This document shows, in pieces, positions 24,773 to 32,342 of a stretch of 35,957 nucleotides of DNA. The stretch covers positions 1 through 35,957 of the forward strand of contig URFH01000028.1 in the NCBI GenBank assembly GCA_900547155.1, written 5' to 3'. Position numbers and translations under genes: made by a program. Source of the DNA: an uncultured bacterium (GTDB taxonomy: Bacteria > Cyanobacteriota > Vampirovibrionia > Gastranaerophilales > Gastranaerophilaceae). Numbering within the stretch: the first letter of the stretch is position 1; every line of letters begins with the position of its first letter. The notes beneath the pieces were generated by a model. The model was not told the DNA's origin and did not search any database. It saw nothing but the letters and a program-made list of their open reading frames with translations.

Positions 24773-26470
24773 ATGGCACAAACAGCAACATTAGAAGGAT
24801 TGAAAAAGACTGAACAACACTTAACTAACCTATTTAAGGCTAGGTTTTCTTTCGTCTACATTCCAACATGGGAAGAAATCAGAATTGTTGACCTTATCAC
24901 TAAAATTGCTAATAATGTCAAAACTATTAAAACTAAGCGAGATGTGTTTATCTGGAGTTCAACGGAAGGATTAAAAAAGAACCTAAAAGACGGACAGGAA
25001 AGCGTAAATAATGGAAATGAGCCGATTGACGCTCTTAATTTCATAGATAATTACAACAATCCGGCAATACTGATACTAAAGGACATTCACCCATTACTTG
25101 GTTTGAATAACAGAAATGCAGATTATAACCTTATTAGAAAAATCCGTGATGTTGCAGGCTCTTTAAAGAATGCAGATGTTTCCAAAAATGTTGTAATTAT
25201 TGCACCTTCTCTTGTTCTACCTCTGGAACTGCAAAAAGATATTACCGTAGTAGATTTTGACCTACCTACTCTTGATGAAATAAAATCACTCTTAAATGAA
25301 ATGATAGAAATGAATGAAAGTTCCGGTATTGTAATTGATTTAAAGGAAGATGAAAAAGAAGTCCTTTGTAAAGCAGCGCAGGGATTGACTTTACAGGAAG
25401 CCGAAAACGCTTTTGCAAGAGCTATGGTTAGTAAAGGACAATTAACGATTAAGGAACTGGACGTAATCCTTGATGAAAAATGCCAAGTAATTAAAAAGAC
25501 AGGAATACTTGAATTTATCAAGTCCGATTTCAATATGAATGATGTCGGAGGCTTGGAGAACCTTAAAAAATGGCTTATTAAGCGCAATAACTCTTGGCTT
25601 GGTAAGGCTCAAAAAGATTACAACCTTCCTGCCCCTAAAGGTGTATTAATAACAGGTGTTCCTGGGTGCGGTAAAAGTTTGACAGCAAAAGCTATGAGTG
25701 CGTTATGGCAATTACCTTTATTAAGGCTTGATGTAGGAAAAATCTTTTCCGGACTTGTCGGAAGCAGTGAAGAAAACATGAGAAAGGCAATCCAGACAGC
25801 AGAAGCCGTAGCACCTTCTATCCTTTGGATTGATGAGATTGAAAAAGGATTTGGCGGTAATGGCGGAGAGCGTGACGGCGGAACGGCTACAAGAGTTTTC
25901 GGAACATTCCTCACTTGGATGTCGGAAAAAACTAAGCCTGTATTTGTCATTGCTACTGCTAACAACATTAATGCTCTGCCGTCTGAAATGCTACGTAAGG
26001 GCAGGTTTGATGAAATCTTTTTTGTTGATTTACCGACAAAAGCTGAACGCAAGGTAATCTTTAAACTTCACCTTGAAAAAAGATTAAGAGGCAGTATCTC
26101 TAAAGATTTTGCGGTAACTGACAACCTGTTAAACAAACTCGCAGAGATAACAGAAGGGTTTGTTGGTGCTGAAATTGAGCAGGTTGTAATTTCTGCCTTG
26201 TTTGAGGCTTTTTCTGAAAACCGTACTTTAAATGAAGAGGATTTGTACAAGGTTATAAAGAACACTGTACCGCTCTCTACGACACAATCAGAACAAATAC
26301 TTGCCATCAGAGAATGGGCAAATGAAAGAGCAGTAGCAGCGACCGCCCATGATGAAAGCTACAACTACGTGCCGGAAGAAACACAAGAACAGATTGAACG
26401 GAAGAAGAAGGAAAAGAAATCGACTGAAACAGTCAAAAAGGCTCGTGGTGGTAGAACTATTGATTTTTAA
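24773..26470 (+). CDS. Ycf46-like AAA+ ATPase with C-terminal GRTIDF tail
   Basis: This 565-residue protein matches the layout of Ycf46, an AAA+ ATPase of cyanobacteria and some plastids. A divergent N-terminal domain (FVYIPTWEE start, LKDIHPLL, VVIIAPSLVLP) is followed by an FtsH/Cdc48-like ATPase module. That module has Walker A GVPGCGKS near 295, Walker B SILWIDEIEK near 348, sensor ATANN near 394 and arginine-finger region LRKGRFDE near 406. A Lys/Glu-rich linker leads to the final residues GGRTIDF. The tail matches those of the TPR and Mrr proteins downstream. The family's molecular role is poorly known. GAGG before the ATG and the three-base gap to the previous gene support the start. 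Confidence 0.9.
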   Translation: MAQTATLEGLKKTEQHLTNLFKARFSFVYIPTWEEIRIVDLITKIANNVKTIKTKRDVFIWSSTEGLKKNLKDGQESVNNGNEPIDALNFIDNYNNPAILILKDIHPLLGLNNRNADYNLIRKIRDVAGSLKNADVSKNVVIIAPSLVLPLELQKDITVVDFDLPTLDEIKSLLNEMIEMNESSGIVIDLKEDEKEVLCKAAQGLTLQEAENAFARAMVSKGQLTIKELDVILDEKCQVIKKTGILEFIKSDFNMNDVGGLENLKKWLIKRNNSWLGKAQKDYNLPAPKGVLITGVPGCGKSLTAKAMSALWQLPLLRLDVGKIFSGLVGSSEENMRKAIQTAEAVAPSILWIDEIEKGFGGNGGERDGGTATRVFGTFLTWMSEKTKPVFVIATANNINALPSEMLRKGRFDEIFFVDLPTKAERKVIFKLHLEKRLRGSISKDFAVTDNLLNKLAEITEGFVGAEIEQVVISALFEAFSENRTLNEEDLYKVIKNTVPLSTTQSEQILAIREWANERAVAATAHDESYNYVPEETQEQIERKKKEKKSTETVKKARGGRTIDF

Positions 26471-26482
26471 GGAGATTAAATT

Positions 26483-26539
26483 ATGGCAGACAATAATAAC
26501 ACAATCGAAGGTAGTAAGAGTGAAAGATTCTACAGATAA
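26483..26539 (+). CDS. 18-codon ORF at the head of the TPR gene: leader peptide or frameshifted N-terminus
   Basis: AAGGAG sits eight bases before this ATG, the best ribosome site in the gap, yet the frame (MADNNNTIEGSKSERFYR) stops after 18 codons. The downstream TPR frame is offset and has its own GTG at 26520 with GAAGG upstream, inside this ORF. Either a leader ORF couples translation, or a one-base indel separated the real N-terminus from the body. Confidence 0.45.
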   Translation: MADNNNTIEGSKSERFYR

Positions 26540-28082
26540 TCATGAGATAATAGAGATTTACCATAAACAAGCCAAAGCCAAAAAGCTATCTGGTGATACA
26601 CAAGGTGCAATTGATGATTACATTAAAATTATAAAGCTAAAACCTGATGATGTAGTTGCATACAACAATATTGGAAACATTTACTTTTCAAAAGATTATT
26701 ACTTTCATGCACATTTAATGTATGACATAGCACTTGAAATTAATCCGGAATTTGAAGTTGCTACTAAAAACAGGAAAAAGTGTTCAGAAAGAACTCGTAT
26801 TGAACACCCTCTTGGTTCAATATACCATGATAAAGCCGAAAATGCTTTTAAAGATATAGTATTACTAACAGAGGCATACTCAATATTAGATATTTTTGTT
26901 AAGTACAAAGGAAGCCCTAAAAACGATGACCCATTTGATACCCTATCTATTATAATCGACCGTTTTACTTACTATCTATTTTTAGAAGTGGAAAGATTAT
27001 ATAGAGAAAATGATTTTGATAAAATTAATCAATACTTAGACTTGATTCTTAAATATAATCCCCGAGATTACCGTGCTAATTGCTTAAAAATTAGGCTTGA
27101 ATACAAATACATCGGAGTAGAACAAGCAATAAATAAATTAGATAACCTGCAAGATGACATCTTCTCAGATTTCTGCTCGCAAATAACTTCCTATGAATTA
27201 AAAGGCGATATATATTTTGAAGAAAAAGACTATCAAAAAGCCTACAATATTTATAAAAAAGCTAGTTCTGAACCCTTTTCAAAGGAAATATTTTTTGAAA
27301 AAATGGGGCTGTGTTCTTATTATTTGAAGGATTATGAACGCACTATCAAGAATTTTGCCAAAGCTGAATACTCATTTAGTACACTAAATCATAGTAAAGA
27401 ATATCTGAACAAAATTTTCGACCAATTTAGGCTCAATAATAAATTCCCGAAATATTTAAATAATATTGATTTACGGACTTTAGCCTTACATCTTAGTACA
27501 GAAAACTTAGAATACGTAGTATTGCAATTTAATAAAAGCGGAACTCCGGAAGTTGCTATTGAAATCATTACTAAAGTATTAAGGTATGACAAAAACCCGG
27601 AAGATTATCATTATTATCTTAGAGGCAAACTGCTATATGAAAATAATGATTTAGAGAGTGCCTTAGAAGATTTTGACAATGCTATTGATATTAATGAAGA
27701 TAATGCAGAATATTATTATTATCGGGCTTTAACCTTGAACTCATTAGATGATTTTGACAATGCCAAAGAAGATTTATTGTATGCAATTTCACTATCGAAT
27801 GACAATGAGAAGTATCAAACTACACTTGACTCTATGATAAAGCAAAATGAGTTCTTAAATTTATCCACTTGCTCAAAAGAACGTTTTGCAAAATTTACAG
27901 GGCTTAATGAAGAAAAAGTTAATAAATTCATGGAAAGACGTAATAATGGGAAGAAATATTATGACTTTGCAACATTTTCTCGTGATTTAGAATTAATGCC
28001 TCATGAAATAGTTACTTTAGAAAATCGGATAATCTTTCATGCAAAACCTCAGAACAAGATTGGTAGAAAAATAGATTGGTAG
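26520..28082 (+). CDS. TPR protein with C-terminal helix-hairpin-helix domain and GRKIDW tail
   Basis: The protein has about 520 residues from GTG 26520. Tetratricopeptide-like repeats occur at the start (GDTQGAIDDYIKIIKLKPDD, then AYNNIGNIYF) and again near 350-440 (LESALEDFDNAIDINEDNAE); they normally mediate protein binding. The C-terminal ~75 residues resemble a ComEA-type helix-hairpin-helix unit (LSTCSKERFAKFTGL, then MERRNNGKKYYDFATFSRDL), suggesting DNA contact. The last residues are IGRKIDW, the tail shared with the ATPase and the Mrr protein. It sits in the middle of the operon. An upstream reading from 26349 overlaps the ATPase gene and is rejected. The start is uncertain (see the ORF at 26483). 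Confidence 0.8.
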   Translation: MKDSTDNHEIIEIYHKQAKAKKLSGDTQGAIDDYIKIIKLKPDDVVAYNNIGNIYFSKDYYFHAHLMYDIALEINPEFEVATKNRKKCSERTRIEHPLGSIYHDKAENAFKDIVLLTEAYSILDIFVKYKGSPKNDDPFDTLSIIIDRFTYYLFLEVERLYRENDFDKINQYLDLILKYNPRDYRANCLKIRLEYKYIGVEQAINKLDNLQDDIFSDFCSQITSYELKGDIYFEEKDYQKAYNIYKKASSEPFSKEIFFEKMGLCSYYLKDYERTIKNFAKAEYSFSTLNHSKEYLNKIFDQFRLNNKFPKYLNNIDLRTLALHLSTENLEYVVLQFNKSGTPEVAIEIITKVLRYDKNPEDYHYYLRGKLLYENNDLESALEDFDNAIDINEDNAEYYYYRALTLNSLDDFDNAKEDLLYAISLSNDNEKYQTTLDSMIKQNEFLNLSTCSKERFAKFTGLNEEKVNKFMERRNNGKKYYDFATFSRDLELMPHEIVTLENRIIFHAKPQNKIGRKIDW

Positions 28083-28106
28083 CTAGATGACTAAAGGAGA
28101 AACAAC

Positions 28107-28667
28107 ATGTCTGTAAAGCAAGATTTAATAGATTTAGAAGAACTTGAAAAAGAACGAATGAAAGAAATGGGTGAAGAAAATTATTACAAATGGCTTGAAA
28201 GCAAGTTTAAGGTATTTGCTTGCAATATAGATACATTAAGTATTTTAAGGCAAGTCTTAAACAAAGCCGGTTATGATTTTATAGAAATCAATACAGGGCA
28301 AAGTATCTATCTTAAAACTCACCTAAATAAAAATGATTATGATTGTATCTGGTGGGTTATAGAAGATGGACAAATATATGCGCACATACACATTGATGTA
28401 AAAGACATTGATATTGTTAAGTTTATGGATAAATTAGAAGAAGTTACAGGACGGACTTGCTTCGATATCCCAAATGAATATACTGGCTACATAAGTAAAA
28501 AGAATACTTTTGAGGTATTCAAACAAATATCGAAACAGTATAACGCAGATATTCAGAATAAAATTTGTGACCGTATAAAGAAGAATATTGAAGAAAGTAA
28601 GACAATGAACATTGAAAATGAAGAAATTTTAGAAGATGACTCAATATTGATTACAATAAGCATTTAA
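28107..28667 (+). CDS. Hypothetical protein in the Ycf46/TPR/Mrr operon
   Basis: I do not recognise this 186-residue protein. It has an acidic helical N-terminus (LIDLEELEKERMKEMGEENY), a mixed alpha/beta centre with two close Trp (DYDCIWWVIEDGQIYAHIHI) and an acidic end. It is soluble by appearance. Unlike three of its neighbours it lacks the GR-x-ID tail, so it could be a receptor or adaptor rather than a client; that is speculation. AAAGGAG precedes the ATG, and the gene lies 8 bp before the Mrr gene. Confidence 0.75.
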   Translation: MSVKQDLIDLEELEKERMKEMGEENYYKWLESKFKVFACNIDTLSILRQVLNKAGYDFIEINTGQSIYLKTHLNKNDYDCIWWVIEDGQIYAHIHIDVKDIDIVKFMDKLEEVTGRTCFDIPNEYTGYISKKNTFEVFKQISKQYNADIQNKICDRIKKNIEESKTMNIENEEILEDDSILITISI

Positions 28668-28675
28668 GGAGAAAT

Positions 28676-29422
28676 ATGGCACGGCAAAAGACAGCGGTAA
28701 GCGTTAGAGATATAATCATTTTTATAACAACTGTAATTGCAATCATTACAGCGATTTTTAAGTTTCTTGCAGAGGTTAATAGACTAAGATTATGGAAAGA
28801 ATTTTTCATTGCAACTGCTGTCCTTGCAGGAAGTAATTATATAGCATACAACCTTGGTAACGGTGACATTTTCCTTATAACTCTTATAGTTACATTCATT
28901 GCATACTGTATTTTCTGGAGTTACAAGTTTTCCTACAAAAGTACCAGATTAAACGCTGCATTATGGAAGGAACGCCAATGGTGGTGGACTCTGGACGGTT
29001 GGCAGTTTGAGCAGGAAGTTGCTAATGTATTTAGAATGAATGGTTACAATGCAAAAGTTACTAAAGGTTCAGGTGACGGCGGTGTTGATATAATTCTTAG
29101 AAAAGACGGTAGAACTTCTATAGTACAATGCAAACACTATCAAAGCCCTGTACCCCCTGAACCTATAAGGGCATTATGGGGCTGTAAAGATGATTTTAAT
29201 GCTGATGAAGTCATTTTAGTTGCTTCTTCCGGTATAACTGATATGGGTGCAAGATTTGTACAGAACAAACCTAACTTTAAAGTTTTAAACCTTGATGACA
29301 TAATCATTATGGGAAATAATGCACAGCAAAGAGAATTAAGCAAGGCTAATGAACCAATCAAAGAACCTGCAATCAATCAACATAAAGAGCGAACCGGCAT
29401 GGGCAGAAGGATTGATATATAA
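28676..29422 (+). CDS. Membrane-anchored Mrr-type restriction endonuclease with GRRIDI tail
   Basis: The 248-residue protein has two or three hydrophobic segments in its first ~85 residues (IIIFITTVIAIITAIF; FFIATAVLAGSNYIAY; FLITLIVTFIAYCIFW). A cytoplasmic Mrr_cat nuclease domain follows. The PD-(D/E)XK core is visible as GSGDGGVDIIL near 130 and IVQCKHY near 150, so Q-x-K takes the place of E-x-K, as is usual in Mrr. WWTLDGWQFEQEVANVF starts the domain. A flexible linker leads to the terminal MGRRIDI. Mrr-type nucleases cut modified or foreign DNA. AAGGAG precedes the start. It is the last gene of the operon. Confidence 0.88.
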   Translation: MARQKTAVSVRDIIIFITTVIAIITAIFKFLAEVNRLRLWKEFFIATAVLAGSNYIAYNLGNGDIFLITLIVTFIAYCIFWSYKFSYKSTRLNAALWKERQWWWTLDGWQFEQEVANVFRMNGYNAKVTKGSGDGGVDIILRKDGRTSIVQCKHYQSPVPPEPIRALWGCKDDFNADEVILVASSGITDMGARFVQNKPNFKVLNLDDIIIMGNNAQQRELSKANEPIKEPAINQHKERTGMGRRIDI

Positions 29423-29437
29423 TTTATAATATTTTGT

Positions 29438-29445
29438 GGTACAAT
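29438..29445 (+). promoter_or_regulatory. Predicted -10 element upstream of the AbiTii-tail gene
   Basis: GGTACAAT (preceded by TGT) contains TACAAT about 22 bases before the ATG at 29467. The TG just upstream gives an extended -10 character. It suggests that the 29467 gene is transcribed separately from the Mrr operon. Confidence 0.35.
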
Positions 29446-29466
29446 CCTAAAAGAGCGAGGTGCTTA

Positions 29467-29796
29467 ATGAGTATAAATTTTAGTTTTAATTCATTTGATA
29501 ATAGTACTCAAAATAATACTATTACAATCAATAACAATGAAATTGATAGAATTTTAGAACTTTTAAAAGAGGTAAATATACCTGTTTCTGATATATCCGA
29601 ATTAAGACAAGCAATAGCAATGGACAATGAGGAAACAAAACGTACCAACTCTATAGGTCATAATGTAAAAAACTGGTGTTTATCGATTTTTGATAAAGTT
29701 TCTACCGGATTAATCGTTAATGCTACATTACCGGTTATTAAAGAGAAAATAAGTAGTGTTTTGTCTGCTATTTACCAGTTTCCAGTGCAATTTTAG
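29467..29796 (+). CDS. Small protein resembling the C-terminal half of AbiTii proteins
   Basis: The 109-residue product starts with an Asn/Thr-rich linker (SFDNSTQNNTITINNNE), then a helical segment (ILELLKEVNIPVSDISELRQAI), then a hydrophobic helical end (NWCLSIFDKVSTGLIVNATL). From memory this is the order found C-terminal to the AbiTii domain in full-length AbiTii proteins. The matching N-terminal domain is encoded convergently at 29768-30451, and that protein ends at the same linker motif (GKSTQN). The two genes overlap tail to tail by 29 bp. GAGGTG precedes the ATG; an earlier in-frame start at 29434 is less likely. Confidence 0.65.
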   Translation: MSINFSFNSFDNSTQNNTITINNNEIDRILELLKEVNIPVSDISELRQAIAMDNEETKRTNSIGHNVKNWCLSIFDKVSTGLIVNATLPVIKEKISSVLSAIYQFPVQF

Positions 29797-30451
29797 TATT
29801 TTGTGTACTTTTCCCATAAGAATAAAAGTTTGTCTGAAAAAAGTTGTTGATAACAGGATTAGCTTTATCTTGTTGAGCCTTAGTTGGGCTTTTGAATAAG
29901 TTTTCCATTTCGGTTTCATTAAACTCATTTTCCATAGCAAACATTAAATCAAGTATTTTTGCTCTAATTGTTATTAAAATGCCATTAATCTGTGCTTTCG
30001 ATATCGGGACATAAGCTCTCTGTACCATATACCCGCCTTCAAAAGTTTCAGATAATATACCATATAATTCTGGGGGGATTATTTTACTCAAATTATCTTC
30101 TTCGGTTTCAAGGTAACCCACTAGTGTCCCAAGACTTTCTGGCATTTCACAGATTTCAATATTCTGTAATTTATGTTTTTTAAGGTGAATGGTTGGTAAC
30201 TGTGTATTCTTATAAATATAGCGACCATTAGATACTGTACCAGTCAATACACCCTTTATACAACGATACTTAGGAATTTTTCTATCTTTATAACCATTCA
30301 ATTCGTTATTAACAAATTCGGCTAAGCTTTTATTTTTCAACCTATGTGCTAAGATTTTCAACTTAAATAAAATATCCTGTAAAGGTTTTGAAGAATTTGA
30401 TAAATCTGATAAAATTTCATTATATATACTGCTCATAAATTTATTATACAT
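29768..30451 (-). CDS. AbiTii-domain protein (abortive-infection type)
   Basis: The N-terminal pattern (EILSDLSNSSKPLQDILFKL, then KNKSLAEFVNNELNGYK) is typical of AbiTii, a domain named from abortive phage-infection systems; its biochemical action is not established. The protein has 227 residues from the ATG at 30451, or 222 from 30436, and ends shortly after VINNFFQTNFYSYGKSTQN, where longer homologues continue. TATAAT (30443-30448) lies six bases before the ATG at 30436, which would make that start leaderless; AGGAAG directly abuts the 30451 ATG. It converges on the 29467 gene, which seems to supply the missing C-terminal part. Confidence 0.8.
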   Translation of the reverse strand: MYNKFMSSIYNEILSDLSNSSKPLQDILFKLKILAHRLKNKSLAEFVNNELNGYKDRKIPKYRCIKGVLTGTVSNGRYIYKNTQLPTIHLKKHKLQNIEICEMPESLGTLVGYLETEEDNLSKIIPPELYGILSETFEGGYMVQRAYVPISKAQINGILITIRAKILDLMFAMENEFNETEMENLFKSPTKAQQDKANPVINNFFQTNFYSYGKSTQNTKIALETGK

Positions 30452-30634
30452 CTTCCTATTATTATTTTGTGCGAAATTTAATGAAAAGTTAATGTTTGAA
30501 GAAAGTAATAATTCTTACAGGAACTATTTAAAATAAATCTATAAAAAGTGTACTTTTCGTGAACTGTTTTGTGTTCGCTTAAATCATTAATTTTTCGGGG
30601 GTAATTTTTATTAAAAAGGGTACACAAAATGCAC

Positions 30635-31228
30635 TTAACCTTTTATGGACTCTGAATACTTATAAAACGTACTCTTTGCAATATTGCACATACTCATTAC
30701 ATCCTTAACCTTTATCAATCCTTGTGAATAAAGTTCATACGCTCTTATAAAATCTTTCGGAATTTCAGATTTAGGACGCCCAAACTTAACACCTCTTTGT
30801 TTTGCGGATGCAATACCTTCTGTTTGCCTTGTTTTAATATTCAGTCTTTCTCGCTCTGCAACGTAACTAAGCAACTTTAAAACAATATCTGTTATCAAAC
30901 TGCCTGTTAATCCGTTTTGGTTGTTTCTGGTGTTTAAAACCGGCATATCTAATACTTGAATATCAACTCCCATATTAATAAGTGCTTCCCACTCGTTACA
31001 TATCTGCTTGTAATTTCTTCCAAATCTATCTATCGAATGCACTATAACAAGGTCGCCGGCTCTTAATTGCGCTTTCATTTGCTGATACTTTTCACGACCG
31101 ACAAAGTTTTTACCCGAAGCCTTTTCAATAATGATTTCATCAACTTTAAGCCCTCTAAGGCTGTCAAGCTGTCTATCTTCTTTCTGTTCACGTGTTGAAA
31201 CTCTAATGTATGCAAATACTTTACTCAT
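30635..31228 (-). CDS. Small serine recombinase (resolvase/invertase)
   Basis: This 197-residue DNA resolvase/invertase has the N-terminal catalytic domain (YIRVSTREQKEDRQLDSL, catalytic Ser11), the HSIDRFGRNY motif and a C-terminal helix-turn-helix (DVMSMCNIAKSTFYKY). Enzymes of this size resolve cointegrates or invert short segments. The start at 31228 follows AGAAGGT; a longer start at 31255 would overlap the preceding gene. It is the last gene of a three-gene minus-strand operon. The 183-bp gap to the AbiTii gene holds only short palindromes (AAAAG/CTTTT near 30544-30557). Confidence 0.9.
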   Translation of the reverse strand: MSKVFAYIRVSTREQKEDRQLDSLRGLKVDEIIIEKASGKNFVGREKYQQMKAQLRAGDLVIVHSIDRFGRNYKQICNEWEALINMGVDIQVLDMPVLNTRNNQNGLTGSLITDIVLKLLSYVAERERLNIKTRQTEGIASAKQRGVKFGRPKSEIPKDFIRAYELYSQGLIKVKDVMSMCNIAKSTFYKYSESIKG

Positions 31229-31245
31229 AATCAATTTACCTTCTT

Positions 31246-31434
31246 TTACAGACATTCAAGTGATACCTTGATGTTATATATGTTCTGTTCTAGTGTATCA
31301 ACTAATGCTAATATCCCTGTAAATTTTCGCTGATTGTCTTTGCCGATTCCTTCAAACTTCCAGATAGTATCTTTTAAAACAACCATAAGTCCGTATGTTG
31401 TTTCGGTTAGTTCCTTTATTTCATGTTCTTCCAT
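31246..31434 (-). CDS. Small hypothetical helical protein (62 aa)
   Basis: I do not recognise this protein. It reads MEEHEIKELTETTYGLMVVL and continues as amphipathic helices to VSLECL. AGAGG lies a few bases before the ATG. It lies between the 31479 gene and the resolvase in the same operon, with a 17-bp gap to the resolvase start. Its size and charge suit an accessory or regulatory protein. Confidence 0.65.
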   Translation of the reverse strand: MEEHEIKELTETTYGLMVVLKDTIWKFEGIGKDNQRKFTGILALVDTLEQNIYNIKVSLECL

Positions 31435-31478
31435 TTTTTACCTCTTAGCCTTCTTTGTTAACCGTGTAGGGGCAACCC

Positions 31479-31772
31479 CTACACGATATCGAATTTCATA
31501 TAACTTGAAACCTTTAATAGTGCCTTGTACAGCTCTGCATACTTGGTCTTTAATGTCTTAGTATCTACATTATTTCTTGTAATTTCAGTTAGTTTAAACG
31601 TAAATGCACCTGCTTGAAGCTCCATAACATTTGCCTTATTCATAATGTCTTTAACTTCTGCCACTTTCTCATCTCGGAGTTCTTTAAGTTCAGCAATTTT
31701 TGCTTCAATTGATTTGATAACTCTTGCGTTATCTTCTAAGTTAATGTTTGTTGTAATTACTTGTGCTGTCAT
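31479..31772 (-). CDS. Small phage/ICE-type hypothetical protein (97 aa)
   Basis: The chain begins MTAQVITTNINLEDNARVIK, followed by a coiled-coil-like helix (IEAKIAELKELRDEKVAEVK) and a C-terminal part (FKLTEITRNNVDTKTLKTKY). This order resembles small proteins common in phages and integrative elements of Gram-positive bacteria, often near recombination genes; the match is from memory and weak. AAAGGAC precedes the ATG at 31772; an apparent upstream start at 31820 falls within the operator region. It is the first gene of the resolvase operon. Confidence 0.65.
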   Translation of the reverse strand: MTAQVITTNINLEDNARVIKSIEAKIAELKELRDEKVAEVKDIMNKANVMELQAGAFTFKLTEITRNNVDTKTLKTKYAELYKALLKVSSYMKFDIV

Positions 31773-31795
31773 CGTTTTCGTCCTTTCTTTTATCT

Positions 31796-31914
31796 GTATC
31801 ACTCTTTCATGATGTATCACTATTCCATGAATGTCAATAGGTCAATTCTCGTTACGACACAAATATTTACAAAAGAGTGATATATTTCAAAATAGTGTTA
31901 TAATAAATAGTGAG
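31796..31914. promoter_or_regulatory. Divergent operator array between resolvase operon and HTH gene
   Basis: Two direct repeats match at 15 of 17 positions, GTATCACTCTTTCATGA (31796-31812) and GTATCACTATTCCATGA (31814-31830), 18 bp apart. On the other side are AAGAGTGAT (31873-31881), AATAGTGTT (31891-31899) and AATAGTGAG (31906-31914), which are the inverted half-site. A perfect -10 (TATAAT, 31899-31904) for the HTH gene lies within the array. The HTH protein encoded next door is the obvious candidate ligand. Confidence 0.65.
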
Positions 31915-31922
31915 GTGATAAA

Positions 31923-32204
31923 ATGACAGAAATTTATAAAGTATCAGATGAACAAAAAGAGCGTATTAGAACCCTTGTAAAAGACTTTTTAAAAGAACAG
32001 AATATATCAGTATATAAACTTGCTAAAATGCTTAATGAAAGATACGGTCGTTCGGGTTCTGTATCTAATATCTTAAATAAACTATCCAGAGCAACTTTTA
32101 AAATATCTGAATTAATGGACATAGCAGAATTATTTGACTATGAAGTAAAATTTGTTCCTAAAAATCCGATAGAGGGTCATCAGGATAACACCCCCAAGCT
32201 TTAA
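31923..32204 (+). CDS. Helix-turn-helix (XRE/phage-repressor-like) regulator
   Basis: The 93-residue protein has a helix-turn-helix in residues ~25-70: QNISVYKLAKMLNERYG, then SGSVSNILNKLSRATFKISE, with a short beta end (YEVKFVPKNP). This is the size and layout of small phage-type repressors and HigA-like antitoxins. GAGGTG precedes the ATG. It is divergent from the resolvase operon and lies directly behind an array of palindromic half-sites, so autoregulation plus control of the resolvase operon is likely. The next gene is Fic; a toxin-antitoxin relation with it is possible but unproven. Confidence 0.78.
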   Translation: MTEIYKVSDEQKERIRTLVKDFLKEQNISVYKLAKMLNERYGRSGSVSNILNKLSRATFKISELMDIAELFDYEVKFVPKNPIEGHQDNTPKL

Positions 32205-32289
32205 ACAGGCAATATACAGTGGACTAGCTTTTTACAGAGGTTTTGCACCATTATGATTATGAAGTATCTTTTCCTTAGAACTTGACTTT

Positions 32290-32342
32290 ATGGCAAGAAT
32301 GTGGCAAAATAATGGCAATAATGTGGTATTTTTATGGCAAAG
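32290..32342 (+). promoter_or_regulatory. 22-bp-period direct repeats over the Fic promoter and start codon
   Basis: ATGGCAAGAATGTGG (32290-32304) and ATGGCAATAATGTGG (32312-32326) are 22 bp apart. ATGGCAAAG, again 22 bp on, is the Fic start codon itself (32334). A possible -35 (TTGACT, 32282-32287) and weak -10 (CAAAAT, 32305-32310) lie among them. Two helical turns of spacing suit cooperative binding by one protein on one DNA face. Confidence 0.55.

Noticed and set aside
25123..26052. Minus-strand ORFs of 154 and 144 codons over the ATPase gene
   Set aside because: Ser/Phe-rich antisense shadows without ribosome sites; the ATPase frame carries all family motifs.
26349..26519. N-terminal extension of the TPR gene from ATG 26349
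   Set aside because: It overlaps the ATPase gene in another frame, and its Arg/Lys-rich translation is an artefact.
31796..31830. CRISPR-like direct repeats (also 32290-32342 and 33418-33459)
   Set aside because: There are only two or three copies with no unique spacers of CRISPR length and no cas genes; they look like operators or hairpins.
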